Source: Xylocopa sonorina (taxonomy: Eukaryota; Arthropoda; Insecta; Hymenoptera; Apidae). Taken from it: a stretch of DNA of 64,000 nt. The position numbers were made by a program, and so were the translations under genes. This document shows, one piece after another, positions 1-11,076 of the stretch. Position 1 is the first letter of the stretch, and every line of letters begins with the position of its first letter. The notes under the pieces were generated by a model. It did no database searches, was not told the DNA's origin, and saw nothing but the letters and a program-made list of their open reading frames with translations. Where the stretch lies: NCBI RefSeq assembly GCF_050948175.1, contig NC_135202.1:372001-436000 (forward strand), written 5' to 3'.

Positions 1-19
1 TTCAAATGCTTCTTAAAAC

Positions 20-40
20 GAGATATTGCATCTCATATCT
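20..40. repeat. Inverted repeats specific to type A units
   Basis: In type A, GAGAT (20-24) and ATCTC (30-34) are inverted repeats around a 5-bp spacer. AGATAT (21-26) and ATATCT (35-40) form a second, overlapping pair around 8 bp. They occupy the place of the GCGATATCGC palindrome of type B, so both monomer types keep dyad symmetry here with different sequences. Whether the symmetry is functional is unknown. Confidence 0.8.
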
Positions 41-153
41 ATGTTTCATGATAAGATATAATATTCATTGCGAAGTGTTACGCATTCCTCGTATACGATT
101 CAAATGAATGTGATAGCGATACTTCCTCGTTAGGAAATAGCGTTTGCAGATGT

Positions 154-166
154 CTACGTATCGTAG
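154..166. repeat. Dyad CTACG-tat-CGTAG, one per monomer when intact
   Basis: Five-base arms flank a 3-bp spacer. The stem can lengthen if the upstream TTG of tttgcagatgt pairs with the CAA of gtagcaa, leaving a one-sided bulge. Common variants ctaggtatcgtag, ctacctatcgtag and ctacgtatcgaag each break one arm without a matching change in the other, so I see no covariation supporting a conserved RNA stem. The ctacct variant also creates a TAG in the otherwise open minus-strand frame. Confidence 0.8.
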
Positions 167-180
167 CAGTAGCTTTCTAA

Positions 181-354
181 TGCTTCTTAAAACGCGATAT
201 CGCATCTCATTTCTATGTTTCATGGTAAGATATAATATGATTTGCGAAGTGTTATGTATTCCTCGTCTACACTTCAAGTGAATGTAAGTGCGACACTTCC
301 TAGCAAGGAAATAGCGTTTGCAGATGTCTACGTATCGAAGCAATAGAGTTCAAA
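181..354 (+). repeat. Type B satellite monomer (example)
   Basis: Example of the majority type. Its diagnostic positions are cgcgatatcgcatctcattt, tcatggtaag, atgatttgcg and tctacacttcaa, and it is usually preceded by gttctaatgcttc or gttcttatgattc. It contains an EcoRV site (GATATC) inside the GCGATATCGC palindrome, which type A lacks. SnaBI (TACGTA) occurs in both types when ctacgtatcg is intact. Many B units also carry a PstI site in gcgtctgcagatg. One minus-strand frame has no stop in the B consensus, which explains the long periodic open frames across runs of B units. Confidence 0.93.
194..203. repeat. Perfect 10-bp palindrome GCGATATCGC, type B units
   Basis: The decamer equals its own reverse complement and recurs in nearly every type B monomer. 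A few units with cttaaatgcg or aaaatgcg extend it to the perfect 14-mer ATGCGATATCGCAT, for example at 28,895-28,908. It carries two CpG and the EcoRV site. Confidence 0.9.
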
Positions 355-644
355 TGCTTCTTAAAACGAGATATTGCATCTCATATCTATGTTTCATGAT
401 AAGATATAATATTCATTGCGAAGTGTTATGCATTCCTCGTATACGATTCAAATGAACGTGAATGCGATACTTCCTCGCTAGGAAATAGCGTTTGCAGATG
501 TCTACGTATCGAAGCAATGGAGTTCAAATGCTTCTTAAAACGTGATATTGCATCTCATATCTATGTTTCATGATAAGATATAATATTCATTGCGAAGTGT
601 TATGCATTCCTCGTCTACAATTCAAATGAATGTAAATGCGACAC

Positions 645-658
645 TTCCTTGCAAGGAA
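645..658. repeat. Perfect 14-bp palindrome TTCCTTGCAAGGAA
   Basis: First perfect copy in the window; the 14-mer equals its own reverse complement with no spacer. It is the commonest form at this place in the monomer. Variants include ttccttgctaggaa, ttcctcgctaggaa, ttcctagcaaggaa, ttccttgccaggaa and ttccttgcagggaa. Most variants change only the central bases and keep the outer TTCC and GGAA arms. It could be a protein-binding dyad or simply a fixed property of the founding monomer. Confidence 0.92.
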
Positions 659-1529
659 ATAGCGTTTACAGATGTCTACCTATCGTAGCAATAGAGTTCT
701 AATGCTTCTTAAAACGCGATATCGCATCTCATTTCTATGTTTCATGGTAAGATATAATATGATTTGCGAATTGTTATGTATTCCTAGTCTGCACTTCAAA
801 TGAATGTAAATGCGACACTTCCTCGCTAGGAAATAGCGTTTGCAGATGTCTACGTATCGTAGCAGTAGCTTTCTAATGCTTCTTAAAACGCGATATCGCA
901 TCTCATTTCTATGTTTTATGGTAAGATATAGTATGATTTGCGAAGTGTTATGCATTCCTCGTCTACACTTCAAATGAATGTAAATGCGAAACTTCCTTGC
1001 AAGGAAATAGCGTTTGCAGATGTCTACGTATCGTAGCAGTAGCTTTCTAATGCTTCTTAAAACGCGATATCGCATCTCATTTCTATGTTTTATGGTAAGA
1101 TATAACATGATTTGCGAAGTGTCATGTATTACTCGTCTACACTTCAAATGAATGTAAATGCGACACTTCCTTGCTAGGATATAGCGTCTGCAGATGTCTA
1201 GGTATCGTAGCAATAGAGTTCAAATGCTTCTTAAAACGAGATATTGCATCTCATATCTATGTTTCATGATAAGATATAATATTCATTGCGAAGTGTTATG
1301 CATTCCACGTCTACGATTCAAATGAATGTAAATGCGACACTTCCTTGCAAGCAAATAGCGTTTGCAGATGTCTACGTATCGTAGCAATAGAGTTTTTATG
1401 ATTCTTAAAACGCGATATCGCATCTCATTTCTATGTTTCATGGTAAGATATAATATGATTTGCGAAGTGTTATGTATTCCTCGTCTACACTTCAAATGAA
1501 TGTGAATGCGATACTTTCTCGCTAGGAAA

Positions 1530-1905
1530 TAGCGTTTGCAGATGTCTACGTATCGTAGCATTAGCTTTCTAATGCTTCTTAAAACGCGATATCGCATCTC
1601 ATTTCTATATTTCATGGTAAGATATAACATGATTTGCGAAGTGTCATGTATTCCTCGTCTACACTCCAAATGATTGTGAATGCGACACTTCCTTGCTAGG
1701 AAATAGCGTCTGCAGATGTCTAGGTATCGTAGCAATAGAGTTCAAATGCTTCTTAAAACGAGATATTGCATTTCATATCTATGTTTCATGATAAGATATA
1801 ATATTCATTGCGAAGTGTTATGCATTCCACGTCTACGATTCAAATGAATGTAAATGCGACACTTCCTTGCAAGGAAATAGCGTTTGCAGATGTCTACGTA
1901 TCGTA
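1530..1905. repeat. Local duplication, copy at 2,400-2,775 (5 monomers away)
   Basis: The segment from ttagctttctaatgcttc through the type A unit with gcatttcatatc recurs at an offset of 870 bp, exactly five monomers. The copies separate near 1,910 and 2,780, where agagtttttatg faces ggagttcttatg. Boundaries are approximate because all monomers are similar. Confidence 0.8.
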
Positions 1906-2399
1906 GCAATAGAGTTTTTATGATTCTTAAAGCGCGATATCGCATCTCATTTCTATGTTTCATGGTAAGATATAATATGATTTGCGAAGTGTTATGTATT
2001 CCTCGTCTACACTTCAAATGAATGCGAATGCCACACTTCCTCGCTAGGAAATAGCGTTTGCAGATGACTACGTATCGTAGCAATAGAGTTCTTATGATTC
2101 TTAAAACGCGATATCGCATCTCATTTCTATGTTTCATGGTAAGATATAATATGATTTGCGAAGTGTTATGCATTCCTCGTCTACGATTCAAATGAATGTA
2201 AATGCGACACTTCCTTGCTAGGAAATAGCGTCTGCACATGTCTAGGCATCGTAGCAAAAGAGTTCAAATGCTTCTTAAAACGAGATATTGCATCTCATAT
2301 CTATGTTTCATGATAAGATATAATATTCATTGCGAAGTGTTATGCATTCCTCGTATACGATTCAAATGAATGTGAATGCGATATTTCCTCGCTAGGAAA

Positions 2400-3750
2400 T
2401 AGCGTTTGCAGATGTCTACGTATCGTAGCATTAGCTTTCTAATGCTTCTTAAAACGCGATATCGCATCTCATTTCTATATTTCATGGTAAGATATAACAT
2501 GATTTGCGAAGTGTCATGTATTCCTCGTCTACACTCCAAATGATTGTGAATGCGACACTTCCTTGCTAGGAAATAGCGTCTGCAGATGTCTAGGTATCGT
2601 AGCAATAGAGTTCAAATGCTTCTTAAAACGAGATATTGCATTTCATATCTATGTTTCATGATAAGATATAATATTCATTGCGAAGTGTTATGCATTCCAC
2701 GTCTACGATTCAAATGAATGTAAATGCGACACTTCCTTGCAAGGAAATAGCGTTTGCAGATGTCTACGTATCGTAGCAATGGAGTTCTTATGATTCTTAA
2801 AACGCGATATCGCATCTCAATTCTATGTTTCATGGTAAGATACAATATGATTTGCGAAGTGTTATGCATTCCTTGTCTACACTTCAAATGAATGTAAATG
2901 CGAAACTTCCATGCAAGGAAATAGCGTTTGCAGATGTCTACATATCGTAGCAATAGATTTCTAATGCTTCTTAAAACGCGATATCGCATCTAGTTTCTAT
3001 GTTTCATGGTAAGATATAATATGATTTGCGAAGTGTTATGTATTCCTCGTCTACACTTCAAATGAATGTGAATGCGATACTTCCTCGCTAGGAAATAGCG
3101 TTTGCAGATGTCTACGTATCGTAGCATTAGCTTTCTAATGCTTCTTAAAACGCGATATCGCATCTCGTTTCTAAATTTCATGGTAAGATATAACATGATT
3201 TGCGAAGTGTCATGTATTCCTCGTCTACACTCCAAATGATTGTGAATGCGACACTTCCTTGCTAGGAAATAGCGTCTGCAGATGTCTAGGTATCGTAGCA
3301 ATAGAGTTCAAATGCTTCTTAAAACGAGATATTGCATTTCATGTCTATGTTTCATGATAAGATATAATATTCATTGCGAAGTGTTATGCATTCCACGTCT
3401 ACGATTCAAATGAATGTAAATGCGACACTTCCTTGCAAGGAAATAGCGTTTGCAGATGTCTACGTATCGTAGCAATAGAGTTTTTATGATTCTTAAAACG
3501 CGATATCGCATCTCATTTCTATGTTTCATGGTAAGATATAATATGATTTGCGAAGTGTTATGTATTCCTCGTCTACACTTCAAATGAATGTGAATGCCAC
3601 ACTTCCTCGCTAGGAAATAGCGTTTGCAGATGACTACGTATCGTAGCAATAGAGTTCTTATGATTCTTAAAACGCGATATCGCATCTCATTTCTATGTTT
3701 CATGGTAAGATATAATATGATTTGCGAAGTGTTATGTATTCCTCGTCTAC
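2400..3750. repeat. 1.35-kb duplicated segment, copy at 4,314-5,664
   Basis: Offset is 1,914 bp, eleven monomers. Shared rare variants include the gatacaatatg tract in the unit starting near 2,780 (copy near 4,690) and gtttctaaatttcatgg near 3,165 (copy near 5,080). Scattered single-base differences were seen, such as gcttctt against gctttt near 3,140 and 5,054. The copies part near 3,750 and 5,664. Left-edge homology fades gradually. Confidence 0.8.
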
Positions 3751-5859
3751 ACTCCAAATGATTGTGAATGCCACACTTCCACGCTAGGAAATAGCGATTG
3801 GAGATGTCTACGTATCGTAGCAATAGAGTTCTTATGATTCTTAAAACGCGATATCGCATCTCATTTCTATGATTCATGGTAAGATATAATATGATTTGCG
3901 AAGTGTTATGTATTCCTCGTCTACACTTTAAATGAATGTAAATGCGACACTTCCTTGCTAGGAAATAGCGTCTGCAGATGTCTAGGTATCGTAGCAATAG
4001 AGTTCAAATGCTTCTTGAAACGAGATATTACATCTCATATCTATGTTTCATGACAAGATATAATATTCATTGCGAAGTGTTAAGCATTCCTCGCCTACGA
4101 TTCAAATGAATGTAAGGTCGGCACTTCCTTGAAAGGAAATAGCGTTTGCAGATGTCTACGTATCGTAGCAATAGAGTTTTTATGATTCTTAAAACGCGAT
4201 ATCGCATCCCATTACTATGTTTCATGGTAAGATATAATATGATTTGCGAAGTGTTATGTATTCCTCGTCTACACCCCAAATGAATGTGAATGCGATACTT
4301 CCTCGCTAGGAAATAGCGTTTGCAGATGTCTACGTATCGTAGCATTAGCTTTCTAATGCTTTTTAAAACGCGATATCGCATCTCGTTTCTAAATTTCATG
4401 GTAAGATATAACATGATTTGCGAAGTGTCATGTATTCCTCGTCTACACTCCAAATGATTGTGAATGCGACACTTCCTTGCTAGGAAATAGCGTCTGCAGA
4501 TGTCTAGGTATCGTAGCAATAGAGTTCAAATGCTTCTTAAAACGAGATATTGCATTTCATGTCTATGTTTCATGATAAGATATAATATTCATTGCGAAGT
4601 GTTATGCATTCCACGTCTACGATTCAAATGAATGTAAATGCGACACTTCCTTGCAAGGAAATAGCGTTTGCAGATGTCTACGTATCGTAGCAATGGAGTT
4701 CTTATGATTCTTAAAACGCGATATCGCATCTCAATTCTATGTTTCATGGTAAGATACAATATGATTTGCGAAGTGTTATGCATTCCTCGTCTACACTTCA
4801 AATGAATGTAAATGCGAAACTTCTATGCAAGGAAATAGCGTTTGCAGATGTCTACGTATCGTAGCAATAGATTTCTAATGCTTCTTAAAACGCGATATCG
4901 CATCTCATTTCTATGTTTCATGGTAAGATATAATATGATTTGCGAAGTGTTATGTATTCCTCGTCTACACTTCAAATGAATGTGAATGCGATACTTCCTC
5001 GCTAGGAAATAGCGTTTGCAGATGTCTACGTATCGTAGCATTAGCTTTCTAATGCTTTTTAAAACGCGATATCGCATCTCGTTTCTAAATTTCATGGTAA
5101 GATATAACATGATTTGCGAAGTGTCATGTATTCCTCGTCTACACTCCAAATGATTGTGAATGCGACACTTCCTTGCTAGGAAATAGCGTCTGCAGATGTC
5201 TAGGTATCGTAGCAATAGAGTTCAAATGCTTCTTAAAACGAGATATTGCATTTCATGTCTATGTTTCATGATAAGATATAATATTCATTGCGAAGTGTTA
5301 TGCATTCCACGTCTACGATTCAAATGAATGTAAATGCGACACTTCCTTGCAAGGAAATAGCGTTTGCAGATGTCTACGTATCGTAGCAATAGAGTTTTTA
5401 TGATTCTTAAAACGCGATATCGCATCTCATTTCTATGTTTCATGGTAAGATATAATACGATTTGCGAAGTGTTATGTATTCCTCGTCTACACTTCAAATG
5501 AATGTGAATGCCACACTTCCTCGCTAGGAAATAGCGTTTGCAGATGACTACGTATCGTAGCAATAGAGTTCTTATGATTCTTAAAACGCGATATCGCATC
5601 TCATTTCTATGTTTCATGGTAAGATATAATATGATTTGCGAAGTGTTATGTATTCCTCGTCTACACTTCAAATGAATGTAAATGCGACACATCCTTGCAA
5701 GCAAATAGCGTTTGCAGATGTCTACGTATCGAAGCAATAGAGTTCTTATGCTTCTTAAAACACGATATCGCATCTCATTTCTATATTTCACGGTAAGATA
5801 TAATATGATTTGCGAAGTGTTATGTATTCCTCGTCTACACTCCAAATGATTGTGAATGC

Positions 5860-8800
5860 GACACTTCCTTGCAAGGAAATAGCGTTTGCAGATGTCTACG
5901 TATCGTAGCAATGGAGTTCTTATGATTCTTAAAACGCGATATCGCATCTCAATTCTATGTGTCATGGTAAGATATAATATGATTTGCGAAGTGTTATGCA
6001 TTCCTCGTCTACACTTCAAATGAATGTAAATGCGAAACTTCCTTGCAAGGAAATAGCGTTTGCAGATGTCTACGTATCGTAGCAATAGATTTCTAATGCT
6101 TCTTAAAACGCGATATCGCATCTCATTTCTATGTTTCATGGTAAGATATAATATGATTTGCGAAGTGTTATGTATTCCTCGTCTACACTTCAAATGAATG
6201 TGAATGCGATACTTTCTCGCTAGGAAATAGCGTTTGCAGATGTCTACGTATCGTAGCATTAGCTTTCTAATGCTTAAAACTCGATATCGCATCTCATTTC
6301 TATCTTTCATGGTAAGATATAACATGATTTGCGATGTGTCATGTATTTCTCGTCTACACTTCAAATGAATGTAAATGCGACACTTCCTTGCTAGGAAACA
6401 GCGTCTGCTGATGTCTAGGTATCGTAGCAATAGAGTTCAATTGCTTCTTAAAACGAGATATTGCATCTCATATCTATGTTTCATGATAAGATATAATATT
6501 CATTGCGAAGTGTTATGCATTCCTCGTCTACGATTCAAATGAATGCAAATGCGACACTTCCTTGCAAGGAAATAGCGTTTGCAGATGTCTACGTATCGAA
6601 GCAATAGCTTTCTAAAGCTTCTTAAAACGCGATATCGCATCTCATTTCTATGTTTCATGGTAAGATATAATATGATTTGCGAAGTGTTATGTATTCCTCG
6701 TCTACACTTCAAATGAATGTAATTGCGACACTTCCTTGATAGGAAATAGTGTCTGCAGATGTCTAGGTATCGTAGCAATAGAGTTCTTATGATCCTTAAA
6801 ACGCGATATCGCACCGCATTTCTATGTTTCATGGTAAGATATAATATGATTTGCGAAGTGTTATGTATTCCTCGTCTACACTTCAAATGAATGTAAATGC
6901 GACACTTCCTTGCAAGCAAATAGCGTTTGCAGATGTCTACGTATCGAAGCAATAGAGTTCTTATGATTCTTAAAACGCGATATCGCATCTCATTTCTATG
7001 TTTCATGGTAAGATATAATATTCATTGCGAAGTGTTATGCATTCCTCGTCTACGATTCAAATGAATGTAAATGCGACACTTCCTTGCAAGGAAATAGCGT
7101 TTGCAGATGTCTACGTATCGTAGCAATAGAGTGTTTATGATTCTTAAAACTCGATTTCGCATCTCATTTCTATATTTCACGGTAAGATATAATATGATTT
7201 GCGAAGTGTTATGTATTCCTCGTCTACACTTCAAATGAATGTGAATGCCACACTTCCTCGCTAGGAAATAGCGTTTGCAGATGTCTACGTATCGTAGCAA
7301 TAGAGTTCTTATGATTCTTAGAACGCGATATCGCATCTCATTTCTATGTTTCATGGTAAGATATAATATGATTTGCGAAGTGTTATGTATTCCTCGTCTA
7401 CACTTCAAATGAATGTAAATGTGAAATCTCCTTGCAAGGAAATAGCGTTTGCAGATGTCTACGTATCGTAGCAATAGATTTCTAATGCTTCTTAAAACGC
7501 GATATCGCATCTCATTTCTATGTTTCATGGTAAGATATAATATGATTTGCGAAGTGTTATGTATTCCTCGTCTACACATCAAATGAATGTGAATGCGATA
7601 CTTCCTCGCTAGGAAATAGCGTTTGCAGATGTCTACGTATCGTAGCATTAGCTTTCTAATGCTCCTTAAAACGCGATATCGCATCTCATTTCTATCTTTC
7701 ATGGTAAGATATAACATGATTTGCGAAGTGTCATGTATTTCTCGTCTACACTTCAAATGAATGTAAATGCGACACTTCTTTGCTAGGAAATAGCGTCTGC
7801 AGATGTCTAGGTATCGTAGCAACAGAGTTCAAATGCTTCTTAAAACGAGATATTGCATCTCATTTCTATGTTTCATGATAAGATATAATATTCATTGCGA
7901 AGTGTTATGCATTCCTCGTCAACGGTTCAAATGAATGCAAATCCGACACTTCCTTGCAAGGAAATAGCGTTTGCAGATGTCTACGTATCGAAGCAATAGC
8001 TTTCTAAAGCTTCTTAAAACGCGATATCGCATCTCATTTCTATGTTTCATGGTAAGATATAATATGATTTGCGAAGTGTTATGTATTCCTCGTCTACACT
8101 TCAAATGAATGTAATTGCGACACTTCCTTGATAGGAAATAGTGTCTGCAGATGTCTAGGTATCGTAGCAATAGAGTTCTTATGATCCTTAAAACGCGATA
8201 TCGCATCGCAATTCTATGTTTCGTGATAAGATATAATATTCACTGCGAAGTGTTATGCATTCCTCGTCTACGATTCAAATGAATGTAAATGCGACACTTC
8301 CTTGCTAGGAAATAGCGTCTGCACATGTCTAGGCATCGTAGCAAAAGAGTTCAAATGCTTCTTAAGACGAGATATTGCATCTCATATCTATGTTTCATGA
8401 TAAGATATAATATTCATTGCGAAGTGTTATGCATTCCTCGTATACGATTCAAATGAATGTGAATGCGATACTTCCTCGCTAGGAAATAGCGTTTGCAGAT
8501 GTCTACGTATCGTAGCAGTAGCTTTCTAATGCTTCTTAAAACGCGATATCGCATCTCATTTCTATGTTTCATGGTAAGATATAATATGATTTGCGAAGTG
8601 TTATGTATTCCTCGTCTACACTACAAGTGATGTAAATGCGACACTTCCTAGCAAGGAAATAGCGTTTGCAGATGTCTACGTATCGAAGCAATAGAGTTCA
8701 AATGCTTCTTAAAACGAGATTATTGCATCTCATATCTATGTTTCATGATAAGATATAATATTCATTGCGAAGTGTTATGCATTCCTCGTCTACGATTCAA

Positions 8801-9350
8801 ATGAATGTAAATGCGACACCTCCTTGCAAGGAAATAGCGTTTACAGATGTCTACCTATCGTAGCAATAGAGTTCTAATGCTTCTTATAACGTGATATCGC
8901 ATCTCATTTCTATGTTTCATGGTAGGATATAATATGATTTGCGAAGTGTTATGTATTCCTCGTCTACACTTCAAATGAATGTAAATGCGACACTTCCTTG
9001 CAAAGAAATAGCGTTTGCAGATGTCTACGTATCGCAGCAATAGATTCCTAATGCTTCTTAAAACGCGATATCGCATCTCATTTCTATGTTTCATGGTAAG
9101 AGATAACATGATTTGCGAAGTGTTATGTATTCCTCGTCTACACTTCAAATGAATGTGAATGCGATACTTCCTCGCTAGGAAATAGCGTTTGCAGATGTCT
9201 ACGTATCGTAGCAATAGCTTTCTAGTGCTTCTTAAAACGCGATATCGCATCTCATTTCTATGTTTCATGGTAAGATATAATATGATTTGCGAAGTGTTAT
9301 ATATTCCTCGTCTACACTTCAAATGAATGTAAATGCGACACTTCCTTGCA
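5860..9350. repeat. Duplicated block 1, upstream copy (about 3.5 kb)
   Basis: This block recurs at 11,077-14,396. The offset is 5,217 bp up to about 8,020 and 5,043 bp after about 8,200, so the downstream copy lacks one whole 174-bp monomer. Shared unusual marks include a 3-bp deletion in tgcttaaaactcg near 6,275 and 11,490, the unit with ttcgtgataag and attcactgcg near 8,221 and 13,264, and ttcttataacgtg near 8,884 and 13,927. This copy alone has a 1-base loss near 8,630 and a 1-base gain near 8,720. Confidence 0.9.
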
Positions 9351-10642
9351 AAGAAATAGCGTTTGCAGATGTCTACGTATCGTAGCAATAGATTCCTAAT
9401 GCTTCTTAAAACGCGATATCGCATCACATTTCTATGTTTCATGGTAAGATATAATATGATTTGCGAAGTGTTATATATTCCTCGTCTACACTTCAAATGA
9501 ATGTAAATGCGGCACTTCCTTGCTAGGAAATAGTGTCTGCAGATGTCTAGGTATCGTAGCGATAGAGTTCTAATGCTTCTTAAAACGCGATATCGCATCT
9601 CATTTCTATGTTTCATGGTAAGATATAATATGATTTGCGAAGTGGTATGTATTCCTCGTCTACACTTCAAATGAATGTAATTGCGACACTTCCTTGCTCG
9701 GAAATGGTGTCTGCAGATGTCTAGGCATCGTAGCGATAGCATTCTAATGCTTCTTAAAACGCGATATCGCATCTCATTTCTATGTTTCATGGTAAGATAT
9801 AATATGATTTGCGAAGGGTTATGTATTCCTCGTCTACACTTCAAATGAATGTGAAAGCGACACTTCCTCGCTAGGAAATGGCGTTTGCAGATGTCTACGT
9901 ACCGTAGCAATAGATTTCTAATGCTTCTTAAAACGCGATATCGCATCTCATTTCTATGTTTCATGGTAGGATATAATATGATTTGCGAAGTCTCATGTAT
10001 TCCTCGTCTACACTTCAAATGAATGTAAATGCGACACTTCCTTGCAAGGAAATAGCGTTTGCACATGTCTAGGTATCGTAGCAATAGAGTTCTAATGCTT
10101 CTTAAAACGCGATATCGCATCTCATTTCTATGTTTCATGGTAAGATATAATATGATTTGCGAATTGTTATGTATTCCTTGTCTGCACTTCAAATGAATGT
10201 AAATGCGACACTTCCTTGCAAGGGAATAGCGTTTGCAGATGTCTACGTATCGTAGCAATAGAGTTCTTATGATTCTTAGAACGCGATATCGCATCTCATT
10301 TCTATGTTTCATGGTAAGATATAATATGATTTGCGAAGTGTTATGTATTCCTCGTCTACACTTCAAATGAATGTAAATGTGAAATCTCCTTGCAAGGAAA
10401 TAGCGTTTGCAGATGTCTACGTATCGTAGCAATAGATTTCTAATGCTTCTTAAAACGCGATATCGCATCTCATTTCTATGTTTCATGGTAAGATATAATA
10501 TGATTTGCGAAGTGTTATGTATTCCTCGTCTACACATCAAATGAATGTGAATGCGATACTTCCTCGCTAGGAAATAGCGTTTGCAGATGTCTACGTATCG
10601 TAGCATTAGCTTTCTAATGCTCCTTAAAACGCGATATCGCAT
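8855..10642 (-). other. Longest satellite-derived open frame (595 codons), not a gene
   Basis: A minus-strand frame stays open across just over ten consecutive type B monomers. The translation is a 58-residue repeat, since 174 bp is 58 codons, with about 15 Arg or Lys and only two acidic residues per unit. Recognisable stretches are RYVDICKRYFLARKC and NTSQIILYLTMKHRNEM. Similar frames lie at 5,285-6,430 (381 codons) and 19,025-20,227 (400 codons). I reject coding. The frame begins and ends wherever type A units (TGA), ctacctatcg variants (TAG) or frameshifts happen to fall, and the array tolerates 1-base indels. No unique N- or C-terminal sequence, known domain or family match is recognised. 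A translated satellite transcript cannot be excluded from sequence alone. Confidence 0.75.
9300..10250. repeat. 0.95-kb segment shared with 19,215-20,165
   Basis: The offset is 9,915 bp, 57 monomers less 3 bp. The diagnostic unit has gctcggaaatggtgtctgcag at 9,696 and again at 19,611. It is followed in both copies by cgatagcattctaatgc, gcgaagggttatg, gtgaaagcgac and the ggtaggatataat with gtctcatg unit. Part of the segment is also at 18,470-18,975. It links the left block to the interior of the 14-24 kb region. Confidence 0.85.
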
Positions 10643-11076
10643 TTCATATCTATGTGTTATGATAAGATATAATATTCATTTGGAAGTGTTATGCATTCCT
10701 CGTCTACGATTCAAATGAATGTAAATGCGACACTTCCTTGCAAGGAAATAGCGTTTGCAGACGTCTACGTATCGTAGCAATAGAGTTTTTATGATTCTTA
10801 AAACTCGATATCGCATCTCATTTCTATATTTCACGGTAAGATATAATATGATTTGCGAAGTGTTATGTATTCCTCGTCTACACTCCAAATGATTGTGAAT
10901 GCGACACTTCCTTGCAAGGAAATAGCGTTTGCAGATGTCTACGTATTGTAGCAATGGAGCTCTTATGATTCTTAAAACGCGATATCGCATCTCATTTCTA
11001 TGTTTCATGGTAAGATATAACATGATTTGCGAAGTGTTATGTATTCATCGTCTACACTTCAAATGAATGTAAATGC
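9351..11076. repeat. Spacer between block 1 copies, mostly type B monomers
   Basis: About ten monomers, mainly type B. The left part (to about 10,250) is shared with 19,215-20,165. The segment from about 10,264 to 10,640 repeats 7,308-7,680 at an offset of 2,958 bp (17 monomers), including the rare tgtgaaatctcc. The type A unit at 10,677 has the attcatttggaag variant. No gene is present. Confidence 0.85.

Larger units (their letters stand above)
7..180 (+). repeat. Type A satellite monomer (example)
   Basis: First complete unit in the window and an example of type A. Its diagnostic positions are cgagatattgcatctcatat, tcatgataag, attcattgcg and a cgattcaaatg block, and it is usually preceded by gttcaaatgcttc. 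The A-specific part covers about the first 100 bp; the rest of the unit matches type B. On the minus strand, attcattgcg places a TGA in the frame that type B leaves open. Type A units recur irregularly, often every two to five monomers. Other examples begin near 355, 1,225, 1,747, 2,269, 6,444, 15,000 and 22,440. This copy also has the local variant ttcctcgttaggaa in place of the perfect palindrome. Confidence 0.93.
1..5860. repeat. Left region: short-range mosaic of A and B monomers
   Basis: About 34 monomers. A marker segment (ctccaaatgattgtg, then ttgctagg, followed by a type A unit with attccacgtctacg) recurs near 1,663, 2,533, 3,229, 4,447 and 5,143, that is at steps of 5, 4, 7 and 4 monomers. 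This is an irregular higher-order pattern produced by repeated local duplications of different length, not one fixed higher-order unit. No gene is present. Minus-strand open frames of 70 to 208 codons end at type A units. Confidence 0.85.
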
